From NCBI GenBank assembly GCA_015709635.1, contig CP054180.1, positions 2,356,001 through 2,420,000 of the forward strand: a stretch of DNA of 64,000 nt, read 5' to 3'. The stretch's first letter is position 1. Every line of letters starts with the position of its first letter. Shown here piece by piece: positions 52,431-60,330 of the stretch. The notes below the pieces were generated by a model. That model ran no database searches. It worked only from the letters and a program-made list of their open reading frames with translations, and was not told the DNA's origin. The stretch is from Gammaproteobacteria bacterium. GTDB taxonomy: Bacteria > Pseudomonadota > Gammaproteobacteria > Burkholderiales > Nitrosomonadaceae. A program made the translations under genes and the position numbers.

Positions 52431-53393
52431 ATGAATCATCATTTACCCGTTGCACTATATCCTGAAATCCAACCCTACCGGCAAGGCGCATTAGCCTTGG
52501 ATAACATTCACACCATGTACTGGGAGGAATCAGGCAACCCCTCCGGCACACCAGTGGTATTTCTCCACGGCGGCCCCGGTGCCGGATCGACACCAGCACA
52601 CCGGCGCTTCTTCGATCCGGCATATTACCGCATCGTGATATACGATCAAAGGGGCGCAGGACGTTCCACACCGCTGGGCGAGACACGAAACAACACAACA
52701 CCGCATTTGATCAACGACTTGGAAGCACTGCGCCAGCATCTGGGAATCGAGCGCTGGCTGGTATTCGGCGGCTCGTGGGGCAGCACGCTGGCGCTGGCGT
52801 ATGGCGAAGCGCATCCGGAACGCTGCCTGGGTTTTATCCTGCGCGGCATTTTCCTGTGCCGCAAACAGGAAATCGACTGGTTTTTGTATGGATTGCGCAA
52901 TCTGTTCCCGGAAGCATGGCGTGAATTGGTCGCACCGTTATCGGAATCAGAGCGAAGCGATATTCTCTCCGCCTATTACCGGCGCCTGATGGATCCCGAT
53001 CCGGCTATCCATATGCCCGCCGCACGCAGTTGGAGCACCTACGAAGGCTCGTGTTCGACATTACTGCCGAATCCGGCGACAGTCAGCTATTTCGCCAGCG
53101 ACACCGTGGCGCTCGGGCTGGCGCGCATGGAAGCGCATTACTTCATGCACGATATTTTCCTGCCGGAAAATTCACTGCTGGATAACGTGCACAAACTGCA
53201 CGACATCCCCGCCACCATCGTGCAAGGCCGCTACGACGCGGTTTGCCCGATCGTCAGCGCGGACGACCTGCATCGCGCCTGGCCGCAAGCGGAATACATC
53301 GTCATCGACGATGCCGGGCATTCGGTGTGGGAACCGGGCATACAAGCCGCTTTGATCCGCGCCACCGATCGCTTCAAAACCCGCAGCAAGTAA
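52431..53393 (+). CDS. pip: Prolyl aminopeptidase
   Basis: Alpha/beta hydrolase that removes N-terminal proline from peptides, family S33, 320 residues. The oxyanion motif HGGPGAGS, the nucleophile elbow GGSWGSTLALAYGE (near 114), the acid in GRYDAVCP and the final His in DDAGHSVWEPG are all seen. YDQRGAGRSTP is a family hallmark. There is no visible Shine-Dalgarno sequence before the ATG. It is followed convergently by the CPBP gene. Confidence 0.95.
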   Translation: MNHHLPVALYPEIQPYRQGALALDNIHTMYWEESGNPSGTPVVFLHGGPGAGSTPAHRRFFDPAYYRIVIYDQRGAGRSTPLGETRNNTTPHLINDLEALRQHLGIERWLVFGGSWGSTLALAYGEAHPERCLGFILRGIFLCRKQEIDWFLYGLRNLFPEAWRELVAPLSESERSDILSAYYRRLMDPDPAIHMPAARSWSTYEGSCSTLLPNPATVSYFASDTVALGLARMEAHYFMHDIFLPENSLLDNVHKLHDIPATIVQGRYDAVCPIVSADDLHRAWPQAEYIVIDDAGHSVWEPGIQAALIRATDRFKTRSK

Positions 53394-53433
53394 AGCACCG
53401 TCATACCGCTGCCGGTCGCATCCGGGTTTGGGT

Positions 53434-54354
53434 TTATCCGCTCCTTAAATTTCCCACGTAACCGCTGATTTCCATCATCCAGGCGATCCCAAGATGCACG
53501 GCCAAGCCTCCGATGATGGATTGGGTTCTATGGGCAACAATACCCAATATCAAACCGCCGAAAAATGAAGAAACGCACTCGAGCAACGGCTTACCGAAAT
53601 GGATGCTGCAATAGAAAACCGCCATCGGCAAAATCGCCGCCGCGCCGGCATAACGGGCAAATGCAAAAATCAGGAAGCCGCGGAAGAATAGTTCTATCGT
53701 TACAAAATCAATACCGTAACTGATTTCGTACAATAACTGATACCAGCCGAAATATTCCGTGTGCGGCGCGATGAAGGCAATCTGCTTTAAGCGCGGATAG
53801 GCCTGCAAAAAATCCGGCTGCGTGCCGGCAAAAACAATCAGCGGCACCATCATTGCCAGCATCAGGCCATAAGGCTGCCAGCGCACACCCCGCACCGTAA
53901 TGCCCCAGAAACCCGGTTGCTCGGGAAACACCCGGTAAAAAACGATCAAAGGAATCAGCACGACCAGCAATTTAAACGGTAGCGTCGTGACGATCGCCCA
54001 ATAACTGCCCCAAACTCCTTCGATGGTATTTTGCAATGGATTGGCGATACTCGCCTTGAGCGCAAATAAGGCCGGCGCCAGCAGCAACAGCAGCCAAAAC
54101 CCCGGCGCAGGCACCACAAGATGCCTCCTAAACCAGATAGCAAATCCGTACGGCACGATAAAAGCGCTGCCATAAACCGCAAAAAGCGCACAAAACTGAC
54201 TAAAGCGCGAATCCAGCCTTTGAATCATGCCGCTCTCGATGTTCAGCGCATAGTTCAGCGCAATCAGAATACCTGTCCAAACCGTGCAAAACAGCAACAG
54301 ATATTGATCGATCCCTGATGCGGCGTTACGTAAATAAGTAAAGATAGCTGCCAC
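53434..54354 (-). CDS. CPBP-family membrane protein with altered active site
   Basis: A polytopic protein of 306 residues with about eight hydrophobic helices, resembling CAAX/CPBP intramembrane proteases. Motif 1, normally EExxxR, reads IELFFRGF here, so only the second Glu and the Arg remain. Motif 2 is FYCSIHFGKP with the His, and motif 3 has HLGIAWMME. The loss of one Glu raises doubt about protease activity. Relatives occur near PEP-CTERM/exosortase systems. It is divergent from the EAL-HDOD gene, with a repeat element between. Confidence 0.8.
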   Translation of the reverse strand: MAAIFTYLRNAASGIDQYLLLFCTVWTGILIALNYALNIESGMIQRLDSRFSQFCALFAVYGSAFIVPYGFAIWFRRHLVVPAPGFWLLLLLAPALFALKASIANPLQNTIEGVWGSYWAIVTTLPFKLLVVLIPLIVFYRVFPEQPGFWGITVRGVRWQPYGLMLAMMVPLIVFAGTQPDFLQAYPRLKQIAFIAPHTEYFGWYQLLYEISYGIDFVTIELFFRGFLIFAFARYAGAAAILPMAVFYCSIHFGKPLLECVSSFFGGLILGIVAHRTQSIIGGLAVHLGIAWMMEISGYVGNLRSG

Positions 54355-54485
54355 CCAAAAAGCAAAATTGGTTTACTGAGAAAGAAATAAATCTTGCATC
54401 TCGCTACAAAACAACCGCCGGTTGCGATTGCAAGGAAATGCTCTTATAAAAGCGAAATACTACGGCTATGATTATTGTGCCTTAA

Positions 54486-54625
54486 GAAAGCGTTGAAAAA
54501 CTGCTGCGCTCGGTCATGTTGCATTGAAATCAGGCTCAAAATGCTCATTTACCATTCGTAAACTGTGCTTTTTCGCCTGATGTCGCCTTGCCTGGCCGTC
54601 GCTCGCTACCTTTTTCAGAGCTTCC
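54486..54625. repeat. R1 repeat copy 1 (MITE-like, 140 bp)
   Basis: It is flanked by TTAA at 54482-54485 and TTAA at 54626-54629, a perfect 4-bp target duplication. The right end ACCTTTTTCAGAGCTTCC matches the right end of the IS5-family element at 12740-12757 in 16 of 18 bases; the left end GAAAGCGTTGAAAAA is more diverged. It has no coding capacity. Copy 2 at 61184-61323 is the same length in opposite orientation, and the interiors align along their whole length. Confidence 0.85.
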
Positions 54626-54774
54626 TTAAATATGCATCCCACGATTGACCAAATTCCCCGCTGAACGGAAAAGCCCGCTTATTCCCGCTTTGGATCACCT
54701 TTTCCCCTACCGTATACTCCAGCTTCATTTACCCGAACAAGCAGTTGCAGTCATCGATCAACGCGGAGGAATCA

Positions 54775-56013
54775 ATGGAAAGTTATTTTCTTGGCCGGCA
54801 ACCCATTCTGGATCGCAATCAAAACCTGGTCGCATACGAATTGCTGTTCCGCCAGGAACAGACCCAGGAAGCAGCCAGAATCACCGATGATTTGTCCGCG
54901 TCGGCCAACGTGATCGTCAATGCCTACGGCCGCTTCGGCATTCAGAATGTGCTCGGGCAGCAACGCGGTTTTATCAATGCCGATCTCGATTTGATCATGA
55001 GCGACATCATCAGCTTGCTGCCCAGCAAGCATGTCGTGCTGGAAGTCAGAGTACCGGAACAAATCACGGCGGAATTTTTGCAGCAATGCAACGAGCTGAA
55101 ACAAAAAGGATACCAATTCGCACTGGATAATATCGTGTCCATCGACAGCAAAATCGAACAGTTGCTACCGATCGTCAGCGTCGTGAAAGTCGACGTGCTG
55201 GCGCTCGAAACCAGCGAACTGGAAAAACTGGTCGCGGCGCTGAAACACTGGCCGGTTCTGCTGCTGGCGCTGAAAGTGGAAAACCGGGAACAGGAAATGC
55301 GCTGCAAGCAATTGGGATTCCAGATGTTTCAGGGTTACTATTTTGCCAAGCCCGAAGTGATGTCGGTCAAGCGCGCCGATCCGGGCAAACCGTCGCTGCA
55401 GAAGTTGTTGACTTTGGTGACGGATAATTGCGATCACGAAGCCATTGAAAGGGAATTCAAACGCCAGCCCGGCTTGAGCTATCACCTGATGCGCATGGTC
55501 AATTCCGTGGCCGGTGATTTGCCGCGGAAAATCAATTCGATCAAGCATGCCATCACGTTGATGGGATGCGGGCAATTACAGAAATGGATACAGCTGCTGC
55601 TGTATACCTCCGGTTCAGCGGAAGACGGCATGCCCGATTTGCGCATGCAAAACGCGGTGGAACGCGGCAAAATAATGGAATTGATCGCCGCCGCCGAGCG
55701 TCCGCACGACAAAAATCACCACGAAAGAGCTTTCATTGTCGGCATTTTGTCGCTGCTCGACGAATTATTGGGCATCGATATGCAACAGATCGTCAATAAA
55801 CTGGGCATTTCCGAGGACATGTGCCAAGCGCTGATGACACGTGAGGGGCGTTTGGGCCAGGCGCTCAAATTGCTGGAAGCGGATGGACAAGGCGATCATG
55901 CCGCGATTCAATCCATTCTGGCCAATCTCGGTTTCCTGAGTCTGGATGAATTCACCGGCATCAAAATACAAGCCAGCGGCTGGGCCAGTCAAACCGGCGA
56001 CATTGCCAATTAG
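54775..56013 (+). CDS. EAL-HDOD signalling protein with degenerate EAL domain
   Basis: A 412-residue protein of the YuxH type. The N-terminal EAL-like domain begins with LGRQPILDRNQNLVAYELLF, where the catalytic EALxR motif is replaced by YELLFR. Other metal ligands are lost as well (FALDNIVSIDSKI in place of the DFG region), so it probably does not cleave c-di-GMP. The HDOD domain covers about residues 200-390 (FKRQPGLSYHLMRMVNSVAG, SIKHAITLMGCGQLQKWIQL). GCGGAGGAA precedes the ATG at 54775. The likely role is protein interaction in surface or stress signalling. Confidence 0.9.
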   Translation: MESYFLGRQPILDRNQNLVAYELLFRQEQTQEAARITDDLSASANVIVNAYGRFGIQNVLGQQRGFINADLDLIMSDIISLLPSKHVVLEVRVPEQITAEFLQQCNELKQKGYQFALDNIVSIDSKIEQLLPIVSVVKVDVLALETSELEKLVAALKHWPVLLLALKVENREQEMRCKQLGFQMFQGYYFAKPEVMSVKRADPGKPSLQKLLTLVTDNCDHEAIEREFKRQPGLSYHLMRMVNSVAGDLPRKINSIKHAITLMGCGQLQKWIQLLLYTSGSAEDGMPDLRMQNAVERGKIMELIAAAERPHDKNHHERAFIVGILSLLDELLGIDMQQIVNKLGISEDMCQALMTREGRLGQALKLLEADGQGDHAAIQSILANLGFLSLDEFTGIKIQASGWASQTGDIAN

Positions 56014-56036
56014 AACAGCCCGGATCAGTCTTGCGG

Positions 56037-56486
56037 CTAAGGCAGCCGCTCAAACGCGGATACTGTCAAACTCAGTTCATCGTCCGCAGCGCCTGTGATG
56101 CGATCGACGGTGATCCGGGTTGGAAAACCGTAATCCGGATGATAAGCGACAACAACCTTATCCGCTTTGCCGCTTAAGTCCGATTGAATCTCGGAAAACA
56201 AGCGGTCGAATGTCGCGTAGCGGGAAAAATAATCATAATTGGTATCCTCCGCCGTGGCCGCACGACCGGCATTATCCATTATCGCCACGACCTGCCCGTT
56301 CAACACTTCGATTTGCAACGGCATACGACTCCGGAACACGCAGAAACACACCAGATTCAATTCAAAACGGTAGTGCGTGATATTTGCTTCGCGCCATTTT
56401 TTCCGCTGCTGCTCTAAATCGCCGTGAAGCGGTGTCGCGCATGCGATCAACAGAGCGGTCAGCGCGAGCAGGAGCGGTTTTCTCAT
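56037..56486 (-). CDS. DUF6174 family putative lipoprotein
   Basis: A 149-residue exported protein. A signal sequence with lipobox LLIAC occupies the first residues (KPLLLALTALLIAC). The DUF6174 pattern follows: WREANITHYRFELNLVCFCV, PLQIEVLNGQVVAIMDNAG, TFDRLFSEIQ and DYGFPTRITVDRITGAADDE. The function is unknown. The ATG at 56486 has AGGGGA upstream; an ATG at 56510 that overlaps the preceding gene is also possible. It is coupled to the exported-protein gene upstream. Confidence 0.8.
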   Translation of the reverse strand: MRKPLLLALTALLIACATPLHGDLEQQRKKWREANITHYRFELNLVCFCVFRSRMPLQIEVLNGQVVAIMDNAGRAATAEDTNYDYFSRYATFDRLFSEIQSDLSGKADKVVVAYHPDYGFPTRITVDRITGAADDELSLTVSAFERLP

Positions 56487-56502
56487 TCGATCCGTAATCC
56501 CC

Positions 56503-57015
56503 TTAATCATCCATTTTTCCCGGTTCACCGCTTGGCGTGTCCAGTTGGATTTCCGGCTCGGAAACCGGTGTGGCAACGAATGTGACCGGCAGTTCGCTAT
56601 AAGTGGTCGGCGTGACAAATACTTCCATGTATACCGGTGTGGCAAGAAAACTGGCGTAAAAAGTGTTGATGTAGTTACCGGAGGCTGTGGCGAAACCGAA
56701 ACCGTTCGGCGTGATCTGCCCGTTTGCATCGACACGGACCAAGTTGTCCAGCGTAAACGGTTCGTTCCCCGGAATCGATTTGCCGGTGGGATGCAGTCCG
56801 GTAATGCGTTCACCGTTGCGGTGGCCGGCAATGGTGAGAATTTGATAATACCCTTGCTCATCCGCGGTCTCGGCAGTCGAAAACGTTCCGCTGGCCGATA
56901 TTTTGCTTCCCGTATAGCGCCAATTCCATAACTTTTCGGCGCTGGCATCAGATACGGATACGAGCAATGGTATTACAACTAAACCGGATAGAATTAAACG
57001 CAACCCTTTGTGCAT
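56503..57015 (-). CDS. Exported protein related to PEP-CTERM family bodies
   Basis: A 170-residue protein with a signal peptide at about 1-26 (LILSGLVVIPLLVSVSDASA). The mature body begins WNWRYTGSKISASGTFST, continues with YYQILTIAGHRNGERITGLH, and has IPGNEPFTLDNLV. This repeat-like pattern is known in PEP-CTERM proteins of several phyla. The C-terminus lacks the hydrophobic helix and basic tail; it ends soon after a degenerate VSEPE in a hydrophilic stretch, so it is predicted to be free in the periplasm or secreted. It is followed directly by the DUF6174 gene. Confidence 0.7.
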   Translation of the reverse strand: MHKGLRLILSGLVVIPLLVSVSDASAEKLWNWRYTGSKISASGTFSTAETADEQGYYQILTIAGHRNGERITGLHPTGKSIPGNEPFTLDNLVRVDANGQITPNGFGFATASGNYINTFYASFLATPVYMEVFVTPTTYSELPVTFVATPVSEPEIQLDTPSGEPGKMDD

Positions 57016-57095
57016 ACAGTACTCGAGAATGAAGTGGTTATTTTTGCAAGTCCGGTTGAAATGCGTGAAACCGCGATCAGATTCCGGTTTGCTCA

Positions 57096-57238
57096 GGAAA
57101 CGCTGATTAATTGACTATACGAGCGAATCACTTCGTTGCGCGGTACTCGCTCCCTCGTCTATCTTGTTGAGATATCTCGGTTGCTGTGTTCCGTGCGCCT
57201 CGTGCTTCATCTCGTCCGCTGAATTAATCAGCACTTCC
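57096..57238. repeat. R2 repeat copy 2 (MITE-like, 143 bp)
   Basis: The ends GGAAACGCTGATTAATT (57096-57112) and AATTAATCAGCACTTCC (57222-57238) are inverted repeats. CTCA flanks both sides (57092-57095 and 57239-57242), a perfect 4-bp target duplication. The right-hand duplication contains the stop codon of the TM2 gene (TCA, minus strand TGA). The length equals copy 1 at 12762-12904. Confidence 0.88.
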
Positions 57239-57239
57239 C

Positions 57240-57635
57240 TCAGTCTTTGGTCAGACTGTGGTAAATATTTTCCATCACACTATTATTGTAATCCTGAACC
57301 ACGCTCTGCGAATTGAACAGATCCCGCAATTCAACCGCGGTGATCGCGATCATCAGCAGCAAACCGGTACCGGCAAAAGCAGTAAACAGTAAAACCGCAC
57401 CGGCGGTAAAAACGCCCAGATTGGTCATGCCGCGCAGCCATTTGCCCAGATAAAAATGATGCAATCCGGCGATAAAGAGATAATTCAGCACCGCATAAGT
57501 ATCCGGATCTTTCAGTTCTTGTTCGGCTTGCTTAAAAAATTGCAGCCGTTTGTCATCCGGTAATTCGCGCACCCATTTTCTGATGCGCTCCTCATCCTCT
57601 TGAATGGTTTCCTTGCTTTTCAGTGCGATGCTCAT
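57240..57635 (-). CDS. TM2 domain protein
   Basis: A 131-residue membrane protein. An acidic/basic cytoplasmic N-terminus (KETIQEDEERIRKWVRELPD) is followed by the TM2 pair of helices: AVLNYLFIAGLHHFYLGKWL, then TNLGVFTAGAVLLFTAFAGT. The C-terminus is polar. The function is unknown. The ATG at 57635 was chosen; the frame is open upstream through the DUF4177 gene on the same strand in another frame. Its stop codon lies in the target duplication of the R2 repeat. Confidence 0.85.
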   Translation of the reverse strand: MSIALKSKETIQEDEERIRKWVRELPDDKRLQFFKQAEQELKDPDTYAVLNYLFIAGLHHFYLGKWLRGMTNLGVFTAGAVLLFTAFAGTGLLLMIAITAVELRDLFNSQSVVQDYNNSVMENIYHSLTKD

Positions 57636-57654
57636 ACGCAGCCTGCTTTGCAGT

Positions 57655-57867
57655 TCAACGCGCCAGCGTGATGATGACGGCTTCCCGCTTCCAAAACAAC
57701 AAAAACCGTTTCTGCTCGACAAACTGAAACACCAATGTCCAGCCATCCGCCGCTTCTCTATTGAGCGTCGCCTCCAAGCGCTTGATCGGAATGCCGGAGG
57801 CTCCCAGGAAAATCGTCCCCAATCCGCCTTCCGTCACGTACAGCACTTTGTATTCCTTATAAGCCAT
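57655..57867 (-). CDS. DUF4177-like small protein
   Basis: A 70-residue protein with the pattern of DUF4177: YKEYKVLYV at the N-terminus, LEATLNREAADGWTLV in the centre and a beta strand pair at the end (KREAVIITLAR). It lies 19 bp upstream of the TM2 gene and shares its transcript. The function is unknown; such proteins often accompany small membrane proteins. Confidence 0.75.
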   Translation of the reverse strand: MAYKEYKVLYVTEGGLGTIFLGASGIPIKRLEATLNREAADGWTLVFQFVEQKRFLLFWKREAVIITLAR

Positions 57868-57977
57868 TGTTGTGCGCCTTTTGTTTTAATTGGACTGTGG
57901 GATTGCTTGCATCACCCAGCCAGTTTACTGCAGCCGGGACGGCCGGTGTTAATGGCGGAATCCAATGCGCAAATGTA

Positions 57978-58559
57978 TTACGCGACCACAACCCGCCTGC
58001 GGTAAGCGATCATGGTGACCATGAATAAGCAGATCACCAGCATGACAGCCGGGAACAATAGCGTCGCCACGGAAAGATTCTCCAGCGCTAGCATCACCAA
58101 CACGTTGCGCAACGTAAATAATGCGAAAAACAGCAAAGACTCCGAATACGGAAATTGATACGCTTTTCTGACCGTAGGACCGAATCCGGCTACGTCGATC
58201 GCTGTCAGCAATACCACCGCCCACAGCGGATCGGATGTCCAATACCACAGCGGCAACGAAGACAATGCTGCAATAAAAAATACCCAGTCGGTTCGAGTGA
58301 CCACTACATTGGCACGCTTGATATAGGCCAGATAGGCAATACCTATCGTAATTATGGCTGAAACACCGATGGGCCAAGTACCCGCACCGCCCTTGTCCTC
58401 CAGTTGCGCTAGAAAAATCAGCAGCGTGGTCGCACCCCAAATCACCCAGGAAAAAATATGCGGTTTGACCGCTCCGCGAAAAATTTCCCGGATGTACGGA
58501 ATGAAAGCAGCCAAAGTGATCGCGATAGCAATCAGACTGAGAGTTTCTTTGTAGAACAT
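57978..58559 (-). CDS. Six-helix membrane protein, possible SWEET-like repeat
   Basis: A 193-residue integral membrane protein with about six transmembrane helices. Two halves share a pattern of a proline-containing helix followed by a basic loop: LAAFIPYIREIFRGAVKPHI in the first half and VAGFGPTVRKAYQFPYSES in the second. This recalls the PQ-loop/SemiSWEET arrangement, but the PQ pair itself is absent. The transport role is only a guess. It stands alone on the minus strand. Confidence 0.7.
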   Translation of the reverse strand: MFYKETLSLIAIAITLAAFIPYIREIFRGAVKPHIFSWVIWGATTLLIFLAQLEDKGGAGTWPIGVSAIITIGIAYLAYIKRANVVVTRTDWVFFIAALSSLPLWYWTSDPLWAVVLLTAIDVAGFGPTVRKAYQFPYSESLLFFALFTLRNVLVMLALENLSVATLLFPAVMLVICLFMVTMIAYRRRVVVA

Positions 58560-58753
58560 TTTCTTTTTGTGATGAGCTGTGAAAAACAGAATCGTGTAAG
58601 AGCTCAGTACTCCTGATTGGTTCAGTTTGAACCGAAATATTCTTGGCGCATCTGATTCATCGAGAAAAAACAGCTATTTTTGGCTACTCAATCAGTGTTC
58701 ACGGCGCTTGGAATCGCTAGACGCACGGCATCCTTGCTTCCTCAGTGATTACC

Positions 58754-59125
58754 TCACGAATGCCCAATGTAAAGAACCGCAATGAGCCCCAAACCCAAGA
58801 TAGCCACGGTGGCATTCACCAATATGCCCCAACGGGTTCCGTAGCCCTCCGGAAATTCAGCCGGATTCAGGGTTTTCAGAAAAACCGCGTACTGACGGGA
58901 TGAATAAATCGCCGATACCGCACCAAGGAAAACGAAAGCGAAACCCAGCCACAATGTCAACACCATGCTGGAAGCATGCAGGCGATCCGGCGCGAGGACA
59001 TTCAACAAAAGACCGGTGCGCTCAACCAAAAACCCGAAGGCGATCAAGGCAAGGCTGGTACGGTTCCAAGCCAGCAGCGTGCGCTCCGCAGCAAAGAGTA
59101 CTCTCGGATCCTTGAGGTCTGACAT
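58754..59125 (-). CDS. DUF202 (YidH-like) membrane protein
   Basis: A 123-residue protein with three predicted transmembrane helices. The DUF202 signature FAAERTLLAWNRTSLALIAF lies at about residues 11-30. The second and third helices (SMVLTLWLGFAFVFLGAVSA and ILVNATVAILGLGLIAVLYI) complete the family form. The function is unknown. About 195 bp without features separate it from the gene downstream. Confidence 0.88.
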   Translation of the reverse strand: MSDLKDPRVLFAAERTLLAWNRTSLALIAFGFLVERTGLLLNVLAPDRLHASSMVLTLWLGFAFVFLGAVSAIYSSRQYAVFLKTLNPAEFPEGYGTRWGILVNATVAILGLGLIAVLYIGHS

Positions 59126-59213
59126 GCTTTCTCCTAAACGGATGACTGTGATCGAGCAAACAAAATGATGTTCTATGAAACGTCAGCGACTTCTTTTCGT
59201 GGGCTCGATGTTC

Positions 59214-59852
59214 TTACTCCCAAATCACCATCTTGAAGCGTTCTTTGACGATACCGAAGTAATTACATTTCCAGTCGCTTTGCGCGAAGAAATCGAGGTG
59301 GTGCCACTGCTCTTTCTGCTGCAGGATGCTGGTAGCGGCATCGTCCCAATCGATGGCGGCGAATCTCGGTTCCAGTTCCTGCTTGCGGTCTTCGACTTCG
59401 GCATAATCGAAACCGTCGTACTCCCAATGCAACACTTCGAACACGTTACCGTCACGGTCGGCGTAATCGATGCTGAAATCGAGCCCCCATTTCGGGCGGA
59501 TGCGAATGATTTTATAGATCAGCGGATTCGCTTGCGCCCAGTGCTGTAGTTGTTGCAGCGCTTCCCCGGCGTAACCTTTGCGTTCGAACAGCAAACTATG
59601 ATTCAGCACCGCACCCTCAACCCGATCCGGTTGTGTGAACCACGGCGCTTTCAGCGCATGCCGGTGCTCCCGGTGCGAGTGTGCCTGCATCTGATTGGCG
59701 GCTGCGTAGCGCTGTTCCAAGTCGGTCAGGTCGTAACCGTTTTGATCGAACAACGCCAGATCGCGCGCCAAAGGGATGCTCGCCGTATCCAGCGGCCGTT
59801 CCCAATGGCTGATGGGATTCAATTGATGGTCGGTTAAGTTGAGGTAACTCAT
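59214..59852 (-). CDS. Hypothetical protein
   Basis: A 212-residue soluble protein of unknown function, rich in Trp, His and Asp. It opens with MSYLNLTDHQLNPISHWERP and has an aromatic stretch NVFEVLHWEYDGFDYAEVED near 140. No membrane segment, signal peptide or known catalytic motif is visible. Codon use looks like that of its neighbours, and the frame has no disruption, so it is probably a real conserved gene. Confidence 0.75.
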   Translation of the reverse strand: MSYLNLTDHQLNPISHWERPLDTASIPLARDLALFDQNGYDLTDLEQRYAAANQMQAHSHREHRHALKAPWFTQPDRVEGAVLNHSLLFERKGYAGEALQQLQHWAQANPLIYKIIRIRPKWGLDFSIDYADRDGNVFEVLHWEYDGFDYAEVEDRKQELEPRFAAIDWDDAATSILQQKEQWHHLDFFAQSDWKCNYFGIVKERFKMVIWE

Positions 59853-59955
59853 GGGTAAAAAACTATCGGATTAAACGAATGATGGCGAAAAGAAATTGCA
59901 GATTGTGACAGGCTGAAGCAAAAAAAGCTACGTGACCGGTCGCCAGGATAGCAGC

Positions 59956-60252
59956 CTAGCCGCTGCGGTGCGGCTTTCCATAAAGTACGCGCAACTCATC
60001 CTTGGCTTTTTCCAGCACCTCGCGCTGCTGCGCCGACAAATTCTTTCCTGCGCGGTTGATGTAGAAATTCAGCATCGACATCGCGGATGCAAATGGCTCC
60101 GCCTTGCGCCGTTCGCTGCAGTCGGCGGAATGCTTCAGCGACAACGCGATTTTATGCGGATCATCCCAGGTAAATACACCGGACTCGAGATCGAGGGCGT
60201 CGCTGGTTTCGGTGACTTGGTGCGACCAATTGCGTGGGGTATTTTGCGGCAT
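59956..60252 (-). CDS. DUF3175 domain protein
   Basis: A 98-residue soluble protein matching DUF3175: WSHQVTETSDALDLESGVFT, then WDDPHKIALSLKHSA and FASAMSMLNFYINRAGKNLS. The function is unknown. It lies immediately downstream of the terminator of the second PEP-CTERM gene, on the same strand, so it should have its own promoter. Confidence 0.85.
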   Translation of the reverse strand: MPQNTPRNWSHQVTETSDALDLESGVFTWDDPHKIALSLKHSADCSERRKAEPFASAMSMLNFYINRAGKNLSAQQREVLEKAKDELRVLYGKPHRSG

Positions 60253-60270
60253 AAACCATTATGCGGCGCT

Positions 60271-60304
60271 ATTAAAAAATAACCCCGTTACATTGAACGG
60301 GGTT
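60271..60304 (-). terminator. Rho-independent terminator of the second PEP-CTERM gene
   Basis: AACCCCGTT (60281-60289) pairs with AACGGGGTT (60296-60304). On the minus strand the stem is followed by ATTTTTT (60274-60280). It is the clear intrinsic terminator of the gene at 60331-60894. Confidence 0.88.
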
Positions 60305-60330
60305 ACTTCAATTAAGCCAGTTCTGTTATT

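Noticed and set aside
56511..56948. N-terminal extension of the DUF6174 protein
   Set aside because: It overlaps the exported-protein gene in another frame, is Arg/Pro-rich, and would hide the lipoprotein signal.
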